Source: Glycocaulis albus
GTDB taxonomy: Bacteria > Pseudomonadota > Alphaproteobacteria > Caulobacterales > Maricaulaceae
Length of the DNA: 64,000 bases
NCBI RefSeq assembly: GCF_014639075.1
Contig: NZ_BMFS01000001.1
Span: 248,001 to 312,000 of the forward strand
Direction of reading: 5' to 3'
The translations under genes were made by a program, and so were the position numbers. Under the pieces are notes generated by a model, which saw only the letters and a program-made list of their open reading frames with translations, made no database searches and was not told the DNA's origin. Positions 34,561-43,840 of the stretch are shown here, one piece after another (position 1 is the stretch's first letter; every line of letters begins with the position of its first letter).

Positions 34561-35638
34561 GGATGAGCGCACCGGTGAGCGCTTAGCGCTTCTGGAACGT
34601 GCCGGCTGGGGCGGTGCGGTTCTCACCGCCTTCCCGGGCGACGCCTCCACGCGGCGCTATTTCCGCGCCAGCAGGGGGGAGGCGCGCGCCATACTGATGG
34701 ACGCGCCTGGCGCTGCCGAAACACCTGTGGCACCAGACCATGCCAGCCCGCAAGAGCGTCATGCGCTCGGCTACAATGCGGTTGCGCGGCTGGCCGGAAA
34801 CAATGTCGCGGCCTTTGCCGGTATCGCGCAGGCGCTGATCGAGCGCGGGTTTTCCGCCCCGCGCATTCTGGCGGCTGACATGGACGCGGGCCTTCTGCTG
34901 ATCGAGGATCTGGGCGAGGCGCTGTTTGCGCGCGCCATCCCAGCCGGCGCCCATGAAGGAAAGCTCTATGCCAGCGCGGTAGACACGCTGGCCGCGATCT
35001 ACCGCTCCAGCTTTCCCTCCGTGTTCGAGGCGCAGGGCCAGTCCTGGCGCGTGCACGCCTATGACGAGATGGCGCTGCTGGCGGAGACCGGGCTTTATCT
35101 CGACTGGTATTTGCCCCGCTTTGCGGCCCGGCCTTCAGATGATTTCCGCGCCGAATGGGAGGGTGTCTGGCAGGCGGTTTTTGCGGCCCTGGAGGCCCAT
35201 GCGCCGGGGCTGGCGCTGCGTGACTATCACGCGGAGAACCTGATCTGGCTGCCGGACCGTGAGGAAGAGGGGCGCACCGGATTGCTGGACTTTCAGGACG
35301 CGCTCTTCGCCCACCCGGCCTATGATCTGGTCTCGCTCATTGAAGACGCCCGCCGGGACGTGTCGCCTGATCTGGCCGGGCCGCTGAAAGACCGCTTCTT
35401 CAAGGCAGCCAGGCTCAAGGACCGGGCTGCGTTCGATGCCGCCTATGCGGTGCTGGGCGCCCAGCGCAATGCTAAAATCCTGGGCATTTTCGTGCGTCTG
35501 GCAGAGCGCGACGGCAAGGCACGCTATCTCGATCTCATCCCCCGCGTTAAAGCCCATTTCGACCGTGATCTCGCTCACCCTGCCTTGCGCGATGTGGCCG
35601 CGCTGGTGCGCAAAGCCGTGCCGGAGGGTGCGCGATGA
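34553..35638 (+). CDS. amgK: N-acetylmuramate/N-acetylglucosamine 1-kinase AmgK
   Basis: A 361-residue aminoglycoside-phosphotransferase-fold kinase. Its start (ATG 34553) overlaps tsaE by eight bases. FPGDASTRRYFRA near the N-terminus, LLIEDLGEALFA, the catalytic loop ALRDYHAENLIWL (Asp224) and the metal-binding LLDFQDALFAHPAYDLVSL are present. AmgK phosphorylates the anomeric position of MurNAc and GlcNAc, feeding the peptidoglycan-recycling bypass to UDP-MurNAc. Its partner murU follows with a four-base overlap, as in Pseudomonas and alphaproteobacteria. Confidence 0.87.
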   Translation: MSEDERTGERLALLERAGWGGAVLTAFPGDASTRRYFRASRGEARAILMDAPGAAETPVAPDHASPQERHALGYNAVARLAGNNVAAFAGIAQALIERGFSAPRILAADMDAGLLLIEDLGEALFARAIPAGAHEGKLYASAVDTLAAIYRSSFPSVFEAQGQSWRVHAYDEMALLAETGLYLDWYLPRFAARPSDDFRAEWEGVWQAVFAALEAHAPGLALRDYHAENLIWLPDREEEGRTGLLDFQDALFAHPAYDLVSLIEDARRDVSPDLAGPLKDRFFKAARLKDRAAFDAAYAVLGAQRNAKILGIFVRLAERDGKARYLDLIPRVKAHFDRDLAHPALRDVAALVRKAVPEGAR

Positions 35639-36357
35639 GGCCGTCGCGCGCCATGGTCATGGCGGCAGGGCTTGGCACGCGCATGCGGCCCCTGACCGAT
35701 GACCGGCCCAAGGCGCTGGTCGAGGTGGGCGGGCGCGCGCTTGCCGACTGGACGCTTGATGCGCTGGCGCGGGCGGGTGTGTCCGATGCGGTGGTCAATA
35801 TTCACCATTTTGCCGATCGCATGCGCGCCCATCTGGCCAACCGTCACGGGGCGCCGCGCATCCATATTTCCGACGAGACCGATCAGCTATTGGAGACGGG
35901 CGGCGGGCTGGTAAAGGCTGCGCCCCTGCTGGGCGCGGACCCGGTATTTGTCGCCAATATCGACGCGTTCTGGGTCGATGAGAGCGGCGCGGAGCTGGCG
36001 CGTCTGGCGGACGGATTTGATGCAAGGGTGATGGATTTCCGGCTGTTGCTGGCGCGCAAGGGCAATCTGCTCGGCCTTGAAGGGGCAGGCGACTTCGCCG
36101 TGCTGGAGGGGGGGCGGCTGGTGCGCTTTGCGCACGCGCCCGACGGCGCCGAACCGCTTTTCTATGCCGGGGTGCAGATCATGCATCCGCGCGTTCTGGC
36201 GGGCTGGCCGTGCGAGCCCTTCTCCACCAACCGCATCTGGGACAAAGCGCTCTCGGCAGGCCGTATCACCGGGCAGGTGATGGACGCGTTCTGGATGCAT
36301 GTCGGCGATCCGAATGCGCGGGACGCAGCCGAGAATCGGCTAGCTTCAGGGGCATGA
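35635..36357 (+). CDS. murU: N-acetylmuramate 1-phosphate uridylyltransferase MurU
   Basis: A 240-residue nucleotidyltransferase: MVMAAGLGTRMRPLTDDRPKAL (UTP-binding loop and lysine), GVSDAVVNIHHFADRM, ETGGGLVKAAPLLG, then VFVANIDAFWVDE with the metal Asp (NID, where most nucleotidyltransferases have a D-x-D). It turns MurNAc-1-phosphate into UDP-MurNAc, so AmgK and MurU together bypass de novo synthesis and fosfomycin-sensitive MurA. Overlaps: ATGA with amgK and ATGA with addB. Confidence 0.87.
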   Translation: MRPSRAMVMAAGLGTRMRPLTDDRPKALVEVGGRALADWTLDALARAGVSDAVVNIHHFADRMRAHLANRHGAPRIHISDETDQLLETGGGLVKAAPLLGADPVFVANIDAFWVDESGAELARLADGFDARVMDFRLLLARKGNLLGLEGAGDFAVLEGGRLVRFAHAPDGAEPLFYAGVQIMHPRVLAGWPCEPFSTNRIWDKALSAGRITGQVMDAFWMHVGDPNARDAAENRLASGA

Positions 36358-39300
36358 GCCCGCCACCGCGCATATTCGATACATCCTCCCCGCGTGTCTT
36401 CACGCTGGCGCCTGCGGCGGATTTCCTCAAAAGCCTTGCGCGCACATTGACAGCCGAGTTTCCGGACCCGGAAGCGCTGGCGGGGGTGACCGTGCTGCTG
36501 CCGACACGCCGGGCGGGCCGGGCGCTGGGCGAGGCGTTCAGCGCCATACAGGCCGAAAGCGGCATCAGCGCTGCCATATTGCCGCTGATCCGTCCGCTGG
36601 GCGATGTCGACGCGGATGAGCCGCCGTTTGAACCGGGCGAGCTTGAGCATCTGGCGCTACCGGCGATCAGTGCTGCACGGCGGCGTTTCGAGCTCGCCAG
36701 CCTGATCCTTGCCCGCGAAGAAGCCGCACGCCGGGAGATGACGCCCGATGGTGCGCTGGTGCTGGCCGATGCGCTGGCAAGCCTTCTCGATGAGCTTGCA
36801 TCGGAGGAAATCACCGGGCTTGGCGCGCTGGAAGATCCGGCTGTGCGGGCCGCCCTGCCTGCCGACCGGCAGGAGGCGGCGCTGTTCCTCGATATCGTGC
36901 TGGAGCAATGGCCGCTGCATCTGGAAAGCCTTGGCTTTTGCGATCCGGCCTACAGGCGTTCGGCCCTGCTTAATGCGCTGGCAGACCGCTGGCAGGAAAG
37001 CCCGCCGCCCGGTCCCGTGATCGCGGCTGGCTCCACCGGTTCCATCCCGGCATCGGCGCATCTGCTCAGCGTGGTAGCAGGGCTTGAACGCGGCGCGGTC
37101 GTACTGCCCGGCTTTGCCGGCTTCATGGATGAGGCGAGCTGGAAGGCGATTGATGAAGGCCACCCGCAACGCGCCATGAAGGCGCTGCTCCGGCGGATCG
37201 GAATTGGCCGCAATGATGTGAGGGAATGGCCACTGGCGCCGGTAAAGGTGGCGCGCGATACCTTCAGTGCTGACAGGCACGAGGCACGCGCGCAGGCGCG
37301 GGCGCGCCTGATCACCGAGGCGCTGCGTCCGGCGGATGAAACCGCCGACTGGCTGAAACGCATCCGCGTGCTCGGCGAAGCCTGGGGCGGCGATGTCGTC
37401 GGGCTGGGTATAGACGGCCTATCCGTCATCGAGGCGCGCGATCCGGCCAGCGAGGCACGTGCCATCGCGCTGGCCCTGAGAGAGACGCTGGAGACTCCGG
37501 GCAGGACAGCCATGGTGGTGACGCCGGACCGGGCGCTGGCGCGGCGCATCACCACCGAGATGAGCCGGTTCGGCGTGGAATTGGATGACAGTGCGGGCGA
37601 AGCCCTGAGCGATACCGCGCCGGGGGCCTTTCTGATGCGCGTTCTGGAATGCGCCACCGATCCCGGTTCTGCGCTGGCGCTGGCGGCTCTGTGGGCATCA
37701 CCGCTGTTTGCGCTGGGTGAGAAGCGTCCCGCCCTGATGGCCGATATCGCGGCCATGGAACGCAAGACCTTGCGCGGACGCAGGCCCGGCAACTGCTTTG
37801 CCCACGTGATCGCACGCGTGGAGGCCGGCAAGACATCCCGCTGGGTGGAGATCGTCACGCGGATCGAGACCGCCCTTGCGCCCCTGCTGACGCTGGAAGG
37901 CGATCAGCCCGCCGCAGTCTTTGCGCGGGCGCTCGCGCAAGCCGCCGAGAACCTGGCCGCCAGCGATACCCTGCGTGGTGCAGATCGGCTGTGGGCAGGC
38001 GAAGCGGGCGAGAATGCGGCCGGGCTGATGCGCGAGTTTCTCGAAGAGGCGGAGGCCTTGCCGCCGCTCTCCTTGCGGGCCTTTGCCCGCGTGTTTCTGG
38101 AAACCGCGCGCAGCCGGCGGGTGCGTCCGCGTTCGGGCGCGCATCCGCGCCTTGCCCTGCTGGGTCCGCTGGAAGCGCGCCTTTTGCATGCCGACCGGGT
38201 GATCCTCGCCGGTCTCAATGAAGGCGTCTGGCCGCAAAAGCTGGGCAGTGATCCTTTCCTCTCCCGCTCCATGAGGAAGGCTGCCGGCCTGCCGCCGCCG
38301 GAAAGGCGGCTAGGCCTTGCGGCGCATGATTTCGCCGAGCTTGCTTGCCTGCCCGATGTGATCCTGACGCGTTCGACCAGTACGGATGGCGCGCCGACGG
38401 TCGCCTCACGCTGGCTGTGGCGGCTGCAGACGCTGACGCGCGGGGCGCTGAAAGAAGGCATGGCGGAAAACGCGCTTAAGCCTCTCCACGACTATCTGGC
38501 GCTCGGCGCGCGTCTGGACGAGCCCGGCGCGCTCACACAGATCAGTGAACCTCTGCCCTGTCCGCCATTGGAGGCCCGGCCCAGCGCCCTGCCGGTGACG
38601 GCCATCGAGAAATGGGTGCGCGACCCCTATTACATTTATGCGCAGCGTATACTGAAGCTGGACGTTCTCGATCCGCTGGACCGCGAGCCGGGTCCGGCCG
38701 AGCGTGGCACCGCCTGGCACAGCGCGCTCGAGCTCTGGGTGAAGGAGCTCGGTGACCGGCGCAAGCTGCCTGATGATGCGCTTGAACGGCTTGTTGCGCT
38801 TGGTGAACGGGAGCTGGTTGAGGCGGGCTTTACGGAAAGCGAGATGGCGGTGGAGCTGGCCCGCTTTGCCCATGGCGCACGCTGGATGGTGGACTATGAG
38901 GCCGAGCGCCGGGCGCAGGGGCAGCTGCCGATACTGGCCGCCCTTGAAACGCGCGGCGAGATCAGTTTTCCAGCAGGCAATGCCCGTTTCACGCTCTCGG
39001 CGACGCCAGATCGCATAGACCAGGCGCCGGAAGGCTATGTGATCCTCGATTACAAGACGGGGACGGTGCCGTCAGAGCCGTCCGTGACGGCCGGCTTCTC
39101 TCCGCAGCTGACCCTGACCGGGGCAATTCTTTCCAGTGGCGGCTTTGCTGCCGTGCCCAAAGGGCCGATCCACCGCTATCGCTATATCGCAGTCAAAGGC
39201 ACAAAGACGCCGGGCGGCGCGGTGGAAATTCCCGGCTTTGACGGCAAGAAGAAACAGGTGAGGGGCGACCCGGAGGAGATGCATGCCAAGGCGCTGGAAC

Positions 39301-39467
39301 GCCTGAAGCGCTATGCTGCGAAGTTTGCGGACCTCGAACAGCCCTACCGGAGCCAGCCGCGGCGCCAGTTCGTCAACGAGTATGGCGATTACGATCATCT
39401 GGCACGGCGCAGCGAATGGTCCACCGCTCCGGATGCCGACAATCGGTACGCGGAGGACGGGGCATGA
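36354..39467 (+). CDS. addB: ATP-dependent double-strand-break repair nuclease, AddB subunit
   Basis: A 1037-residue AddB of the alphaproteobacterial type, starting at ATG 36354 in the murU stop. N-terminal region: FTLAPAADFLKSLARTLTAEF, VLLPTRRAGRALGEAF; an inactive helicase-like middle with SGSDPFLSRSMRKAAGL and ILAGLNEGVWPQ; C-terminal PD-(D/E)xK nuclease near residues 760-960 (GTAWHSALELWV, VILDYKTG with the catalytic Asp and Lys). No canonical Walker A is needed in AddB. With AddA it resects DNA ends for recombination. Confidence 0.92.
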   Translation: MSPPPRIFDTSSPRVFTLAPAADFLKSLARTLTAEFPDPEALAGVTVLLPTRRAGRALGEAFSAIQAESGISAAILPLIRPLGDVDADEPPFEPGELEHLALPAISAARRRFELASLILAREEAARREMTPDGALVLADALASLLDELASEEITGLGALEDPAVRAALPADRQEAALFLDIVLEQWPLHLESLGFCDPAYRRSALLNALADRWQESPPPGPVIAAGSTGSIPASAHLLSVVAGLERGAVVLPGFAGFMDEASWKAIDEGHPQRAMKALLRRIGIGRNDVREWPLAPVKVARDTFSADRHEARAQARARLITEALRPADETADWLKRIRVLGEAWGGDVVGLGIDGLSVIEARDPASEARAIALALRETLETPGRTAMVVTPDRALARRITTEMSRFGVELDDSAGEALSDTAPGAFLMRVLECATDPGSALALAALWASPLFALGEKRPALMADIAAMERKTLRGRRPGNCFAHVIARVEAGKTSRWVEIVTRIETALAPLLTLEGDQPAAVFARALAQAAENLAASDTLRGADRLWAGEAGENAAGLMREFLEEAEALPPLSLRAFARVFLETARSRRVRPRSGAHPRLALLGPLEARLLHADRVILAGLNEGVWPQKLGSDPFLSRSMRKAAGLPPPERRLGLAAHDFAELACLPDVILTRSTSTDGAPTVASRWLWRLQTLTRGALKEGMAENALKPLHDYLALGARLDEPGALTQISEPLPCPPLEARPSALPVTAIEKWVRDPYYIYAQRILKLDVLDPLDREPGPAERGTAWHSALELWVKELGDRRKLPDDALERLVALGERELVEAGFTESEMAVELARFAHGARWMVDYEAERRAQGQLPILAALETRGEISFPAGNARFTLSATPDRIDQAPEGYVILDYKTGTVPSEPSVTAGFSPQLTLTGAILSSGGFAAVPKGPIHRYRYIAVKGTKTPGGAVEIPGFDGKKKQVRGDPEEMHAKALERLKRYAAKFADLEQPYRSQPRRQFVNEYGDYDHLARRSEWSTAPDADNRYAEDGA

Positions 39468-42400
39468 GCGCGCCCGGCTTTGATCCCGCCATCGCCGCGT
39501 CTGCCACCACCGCCCAGCGCGCGGCGGCCGATCCGCGCGCCAGCGTGTTCGTCGAGGCCAATGCGGGGTCGGGCAAGACGCGCGTGCTGGTCGACCGGGT
39601 GGCGCGCCTGCTGCTCGAGGGCGTGCCACCGGACCGCATATTGTGCGTGACGTTCACCAAGGCGGCAGCGGGCGAGATGCAGACCCGGCTATTTCTGAAG
39701 CTGGGCGACTGGTCGGTCATGGCCGATGACAGGCTGCGCGCCGAACTGCAGAAGTTGACAGGCGAGGAAGCGGAGCCGGATGCGGGCCGTCTGGCGGAGG
39801 CGCGAAAGCTGTTTGCGCGCGCGCTGGAAACGCCGGGCGGCCTGAAAGTGCAGACGCTGCACGCGTTCTGTGATTCCCTTCTGCGCCAGTTTCCGCTGGA
39901 GGCCGGCCTGCCGCCGGGCTTTGCCACGCAAGAAGACGCCCAGAGCGCGCGTGTGCGCCGCGAAGCGGAGCTGCGCGTCTATGAAACCGCGCGGCGTGAA
40001 GGCGGTGGCAAGCTCGCCGCTGCCATCGAGGCTATCACGGTGCGCGCTGGCCCGACGGGCTTTGAAGCCGTGTTCAAAAAGGCCGCCCATGAGCGCCACC
40101 GCCTGTCGGAGCTGTTCGAACATGCGCAAGGCGAAGGCCCGCTGATTGTGGAGGCTGCGCGCCTTCTCGGCATTGATCCGGATGCAGATGAAATGCGCCT
40201 GAAGGCCGATTTCGCCGCCGGGCTGGACCTTGAGGCGCTGCAGAGGTGCGCGGACGCGCTGGCAGGTTCATCCAAATCCCGCAGCACAGACGCGGCACCG
40301 CATTTGTATGCGACGCTTGAGGCTGTGCGATCGGGTGATACCGGGCGAGCGTGGGAGAGCTATTGCGGCTACATGCTGACGGCCAAGCAGGACAAGATCA
40401 CAGCGGCCAGCCACCTCTATACCGGCGATGCCACCGCCGTCTGCCCCGAACTGGTCGAGCTGTTTGGCGAAGCCGGCACCGAGCGCGTCCGTATGGAGGC
40501 GGTGCTGCGCCAGCTTTCTGCCTCGCGCCTGCACGCGCTCACCTCTGCCAGCCTCACGCTCGCGCGGGCCTTCATCATCGAATATGAGCGCCTGCTCACG
40601 CGTGAGCGCGCGGTGGATTTTGCCGATCTGGTCGTGCGCGCCTCACGGCTTCTCGGCACGGCCGAGATGGCGGCCTGGGTGCGCTACAAGCTGGATGGCG
40701 GGCTCGATCATATCCTCGTTGACGAGGCCCAGGACACCGCCCCGGACCAGTGGGATGTGATCGATGCCCTGGCGGCAGAGTTTTTCGCCGGAGAAGGGCG
40801 CGAGCGGACGAGCGAGCTTGCCCGCACCGTGTTCTGCGTGGGCGATGAAAAGCAGTCCATCTATTCCTTCCAGAACGCTGATCCCGCCCGCTTCATCGCG
40901 CAGGGTGTGAAGCTTGCCGGGCTGACCGAGGGCGCAAAACTGGATTTTGTGAGGCCGGAGCTGAAAACCTCCTTCCGCTCCGCGCCGGAAGTGCTTGAAG
41001 CGGTGGACATGGCCTTTGCCGATGTGCGCGCTGCGATCGAGACCAAGGCGCTGGCCGGCGCGCCCGACACAAAATTTCACGATGACCGCGAACGCAAAGC
41101 AGAGGCTTTGCCGCTGGCCGGCACACATCCCTTTATGGCCTATCGGGGACATGAGGCGGCACGGCGCGGTACGCCGGGCTGTGTGGAAATCTGGCCCTTC
41201 ACACCCCGATTGCCGAAGGGTGAGGCGGACAGCCTCGACGAAGAGGCGGACGGGCCGGTTGATACGCGCCCGCACAACTCCCCGCGCAACCAGCTCGCCG
41301 AAGCGGTTGCGCAGGAGATCAGGGCAATAATCGACCGCGGCGACGCGGTGTGGGAGGAAAAGCCTCAATGGCACAAGCGCGCGGCGACGCCGGGTGATAT
41401 CGTCATACTGGTGCGTCAACGCAGCGGTCTCTTTGCGGAGATCATCCGTCAACTGAAGATAAAGGAAGTCCCGGTGGCGGGCGCGGACCGCATGGTTCTG
41501 CCAGGCCAGCTAGTGGTGCAGGACATGCTCTCACTGGCGCGCTTTGCCCTGCAGCCAGGTGATGATCTGGCGCTGGCTGAAGTACTTAAAAGTCCGGCCT
41601 TCCACCCTGTCGGCGCAGAGATGCCGCGCATCAATGAGGATGTACTGTTCCGCCTCGCTTATGGACGCAGGGGCACGCTCTGGGAGGCGCTCCAGCGCAG
41701 CGACGAGCCTGCTCTCGCTGATGCCAAAGCTGCGCTGAAGGCCGTGCGCGGACGCGTCGATACGCTGACCCCTTATGCCTTCTTTGCGCGTTTCCTGAGC
41801 GAGGCGTCCGATACCGGCGAAACCCGCGCGGCGCGCATCTATGCCCGCCTGCGTGAGGAGGCGCGCGATCCGCTGGAGGAGTTCCTCTCCCGCGCGCTGG
41901 CCCATGAACGCGAGGGTGCGCCCTCGCTCGCCCGCTTCATTGATGCCGTCACCCGCTCCGACAGTGAGCTGAAGCGTGATCCGGAAGGCGGGCGCGACGA
42001 GGTGCGGGTGATGACCGTGCATGCCGCCAAGGGGCTGGAGGCGCCCATCGTCTTCCTGCCGGACACAACCAGCCCGCCGTCCAAAGGCCATCCCCAGATT
42101 GCAGACCATGGGACAAGCGGGCTCCTGTGGTCGGAAAAGGATGCGTTCGCCCCGGACATTGTCACCGCGCTGCGGGACGCGTGGAAGAGGGATCAGGAGA
42201 ACGAATCTGCCCGCCTGCTCTATGTTGCGATGACGCGCGCGCGTGACCGGCTGATCGTGTGTGGCCATACATATAGCAAGGATAAGCAGCCGAGACCGGA
42301 CACCTGGTACGGTCGTCTCGCCGCCGCCTGGCGGGGCGATAGCTGGCGCAGCGTAGACACGGCGATTGACGATATTGCTGCCCATTATGAATGGGAAAGC

Positions 42401-43162
42401 CCGTTACAGGCCCGGCGCTATGGCGTGGACCCCCGCCCGGTGAAGAAGAAGTCCGGCGCGCCGGACGAACGCGTGGACGACCCTGTCCGGATGCGCACGC
42501 CAGCCCTTATCGAGACCATTGCCTCCCGCGCAATCGCCCCTTCGCGCCTGCTGGCCGGGCTGGAGGCGGGCGGAGAGCCTGCCGGCTTGTCTCCGCTGGC
42601 CGATGGCGGACGGGCGCGTTTCTTGCGCGGCACGCTCATTCACAAGCTGCTGCAGACCCTGCCCGACCTGCCGCCCGCCAGCCGTGCCGATGCGGCAGAC
42701 CGGATGCTGGCGCGTCACCGCGAGCTTGATGAGGCGGAACGCCAGACCATTGCGCGCGAGGCGCTGGCGGTGCTGGCCGATCCGCAATTTGCCGGCCTGT
42801 TCGGTCCGGGTTCGCGCGCCGAAGTGGCGCTGTCGGGCAGCGCGCCGGGCCTTCCCTCCGGTGTGCGGGTCAACGGCCAGGTGGACCGGCTGCTGGTCAC
42901 GCCCGACAGCGTTCTGGTTGTCGATTTCAAGACCAATCGGCCGCCGCCCGATAGTGTCGATGACGTGGCACCCGCCTATCTGGCCCAGATGGGGGCTTAC
43001 AGGGCGTTGTTGCGTGTGCTCTATCCGGGCCGGGCCGTGCGCTGCGCGCTGGTATGGACGGATGCGGCCCGCCTGATGGAGCTGCCCGATGCAGCCATGG
43101 ACGCGGCGCTGGAGCTGGCCGCACAGCCCGGCGCGCTTGACCGTTCGGGACCGGCTTCCTAG
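39464..43162 (+). CDS. addA: Double-strand-break repair helicase-nuclease, AddA subunit
   Basis: A 1232-residue UvrD-like helicase with a C-terminal nuclease. Start ATG 39464 overlaps the addB stop. Helicase motifs: Walker A VEANAGSGKTRVLVDRVARL (Lys38), RILCVTFTKAAAGEM, TLHAFC, DHILVDEAQDTAPDQW (Walker B), FCVGDEKQSIYSFQNADP, SFRSAPEVL, VMTVHAAKGLEAPIVFLPD, RLLYVAMTRARDRLIV. The nuclease motif VVDFKTNRPP lies near the C-terminus. Forms the AddAB complex, the RecBCD counterpart in most bacteria outside the enterics. The trxA locus follows. Confidence 0.95.
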   Translation: MSAPGFDPAIAASATTAQRAAADPRASVFVEANAGSGKTRVLVDRVARLLLEGVPPDRILCVTFTKAAAGEMQTRLFLKLGDWSVMADDRLRAELQKLTGEEAEPDAGRLAEARKLFARALETPGGLKVQTLHAFCDSLLRQFPLEAGLPPGFATQEDAQSARVRREAELRVYETARREGGGKLAAAIEAITVRAGPTGFEAVFKKAAHERHRLSELFEHAQGEGPLIVEAARLLGIDPDADEMRLKADFAAGLDLEALQRCADALAGSSKSRSTDAAPHLYATLEAVRSGDTGRAWESYCGYMLTAKQDKITAASHLYTGDATAVCPELVELFGEAGTERVRMEAVLRQLSASRLHALTSASLTLARAFIIEYERLLTRERAVDFADLVVRASRLLGTAEMAAWVRYKLDGGLDHILVDEAQDTAPDQWDVIDALAAEFFAGEGRERTSELARTVFCVGDEKQSIYSFQNADPARFIAQGVKLAGLTEGAKLDFVRPELKTSFRSAPEVLEAVDMAFADVRAAIETKALAGAPDTKFHDDRERKAEALPLAGTHPFMAYRGHEAARRGTPGCVEIWPFTPRLPKGEADSLDEEADGPVDTRPHNSPRNQLAEAVAQEIRAIIDRGDAVWEEKPQWHKRAATPGDIVILVRQRSGLFAEIIRQLKIKEVPVAGADRMVLPGQLVVQDMLSLARFALQPGDDLALAEVLKSPAFHPVGAEMPRINEDVLFRLAYGRRGTLWEALQRSDEPALADAKAALKAVRGRVDTLTPYAFFARFLSEASDTGETRAARIYARLREEARDPLEEFLSRALAHEREGAPSLARFIDAVTRSDSELKRDPEGGRDEVRVMTVHAAKGLEAPIVFLPDTTSPPSKGHPQIADHGTSGLLWSEKDAFAPDIVTALRDAWKRDQENESARLLYVAMTRARDRLIVCGHTYSKDKQPRPDTWYGRLAAAWRGDSWRSVDTAIDDIAAHYEWESPLQARRYGVDPRPVKKKSGAPDERVDDPVRMRTPALIETIASRAIAPSRLLAGLEAGGEPAGLSPLADGGRARFLRGTLIHKLLQTLPDLPPASRADAADRMLARHRELDEAERQTIAREALAVLADPQFAGLFGPGSRAEVALSGSAPGLPSGVRVNGQVDRLLVTPDSVLVVDFKTNRPPPDSVDDVAPAYLAQMGAYRALLRVLYPGRAVRCALVWTDAARLMELPDAAMDAALELAAQPGALDRSGPAS

Positions 43163-43236
43163 GTGTACGGGCATCGAGGCTGGCGGGCGTGCCGATGTCC
43201 GGGTGTCCGCTGTAAACCTTCCAAGGGAGAAAGCCC

Positions 43237-43525
43237 ATGGCGACCAAAGCGGTGTCTGACGATTCTTTTGAAGCCGATGTTCTCAAGGCGGGCGGGCCCG
43301 TGCTTGTGGCAGATCTCGCCTGCGCTCGACCAGATCGCATCCGAGCACTCCGGCAAGATCACCGTAGCCAAGGTGAATATCGACGAAAATCCGATGACGC
43401 CGGGCAAATATGGCGTGCGCGGCATTCCCACTCTGATGATCTTCAATAATGGCGAGCTGGTCTCCACCAAGGTGGGTGCCATGGCCAAGGGCAAGATCGA
43501 GGAATGGATCAACGCGACGATCTAG
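43237..43525 (+). pseudogene. trxA: Thioredoxin gene lacking the active site (internal deletion, frameshift)
   Basis: The gene has a good ribosome site (AAGGGAG) and starts at ATG 43237: codons 1-24 read MATKAVSDDSFEADVLKAGG and PVLV. After one further base (43309) a different frame takes over with QISPALDQIASEHSGKITVA, KVNIDENPMTPGKYGVRGIP and the normal end IFNNGELVSTKVGAMAKGKI-EEWINATI. In thioredoxins the missing piece is DFWAEWCGPCK. The gap fits a 32-base deletion, which removes both redox cysteines and shifts the frame. The position after addAB is the usual one for this trxA in alphaproteobacteria. Frame 1 alone ends soon after without thioredoxin sequence. It cannot make a redox-active thioredoxin unless the assembly is wrong here. 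Confidence 0.9.
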
Positions 43526-43545
43526 CGGTTTCGCTGTTGGAATTG

Positions 43546-43576
43546 AAAAACCCCGGACGGAAACGTCCGGGGTTTT
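43546..43576 (+). terminator. Terminator at the end of the tsaE-addA-trxA chain
   Basis: Long perfect stem (43546-43559 region with 43564-43576) of 13 or more base pairs closed by a GAAA tetraloop at 43560-43563 and followed by TTTTGTTT. Confidence 0.93.
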
Positions 43577-43589
43577 GTTTGAAGGATCA

Positions 43590-43840
43590 GGGTGTCATCC
43601 TCCGGCCGCGAAGCGGTCCGGGGGACCCATGCCTCTGTTAGTTCCGCAACGCATCCGCTGCATCGCTATTGTGTAGAAAAACAACACAATGGGTCCCCGC
43701 TCGGGGGCGGGGACCCCGGTGTTTATCACCGAGCTCCTCAACCGGGTTCCCGGGCTTGACCCGGGATCCAGAGATCATGGAGCGAAGTCAGTGCTGGTTG
43801 GCTCTGGGTTCCCGTCTTCACGGGAACGACGAAAGTGGGG
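43590..43840. repeat. Intergenic repeat-rich region between trxA and pyrF
   Basis: No coding signal. Several palindromes are visible: GGTCCCCG/CGGGGACC around 43691-43715, GGGTTCCCGGG...CCCGGGATCC around 43742-43770, and GTTCCCGTCTTCACGGGAAC around 43808-43828, plus a small ATTGTGT/ACACAAT pair near 43668-43690. These look like a dispersed palindromic repeat family; a related palindromic unit lies after ftsK at 51981-52075. Confidence 0.65.
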
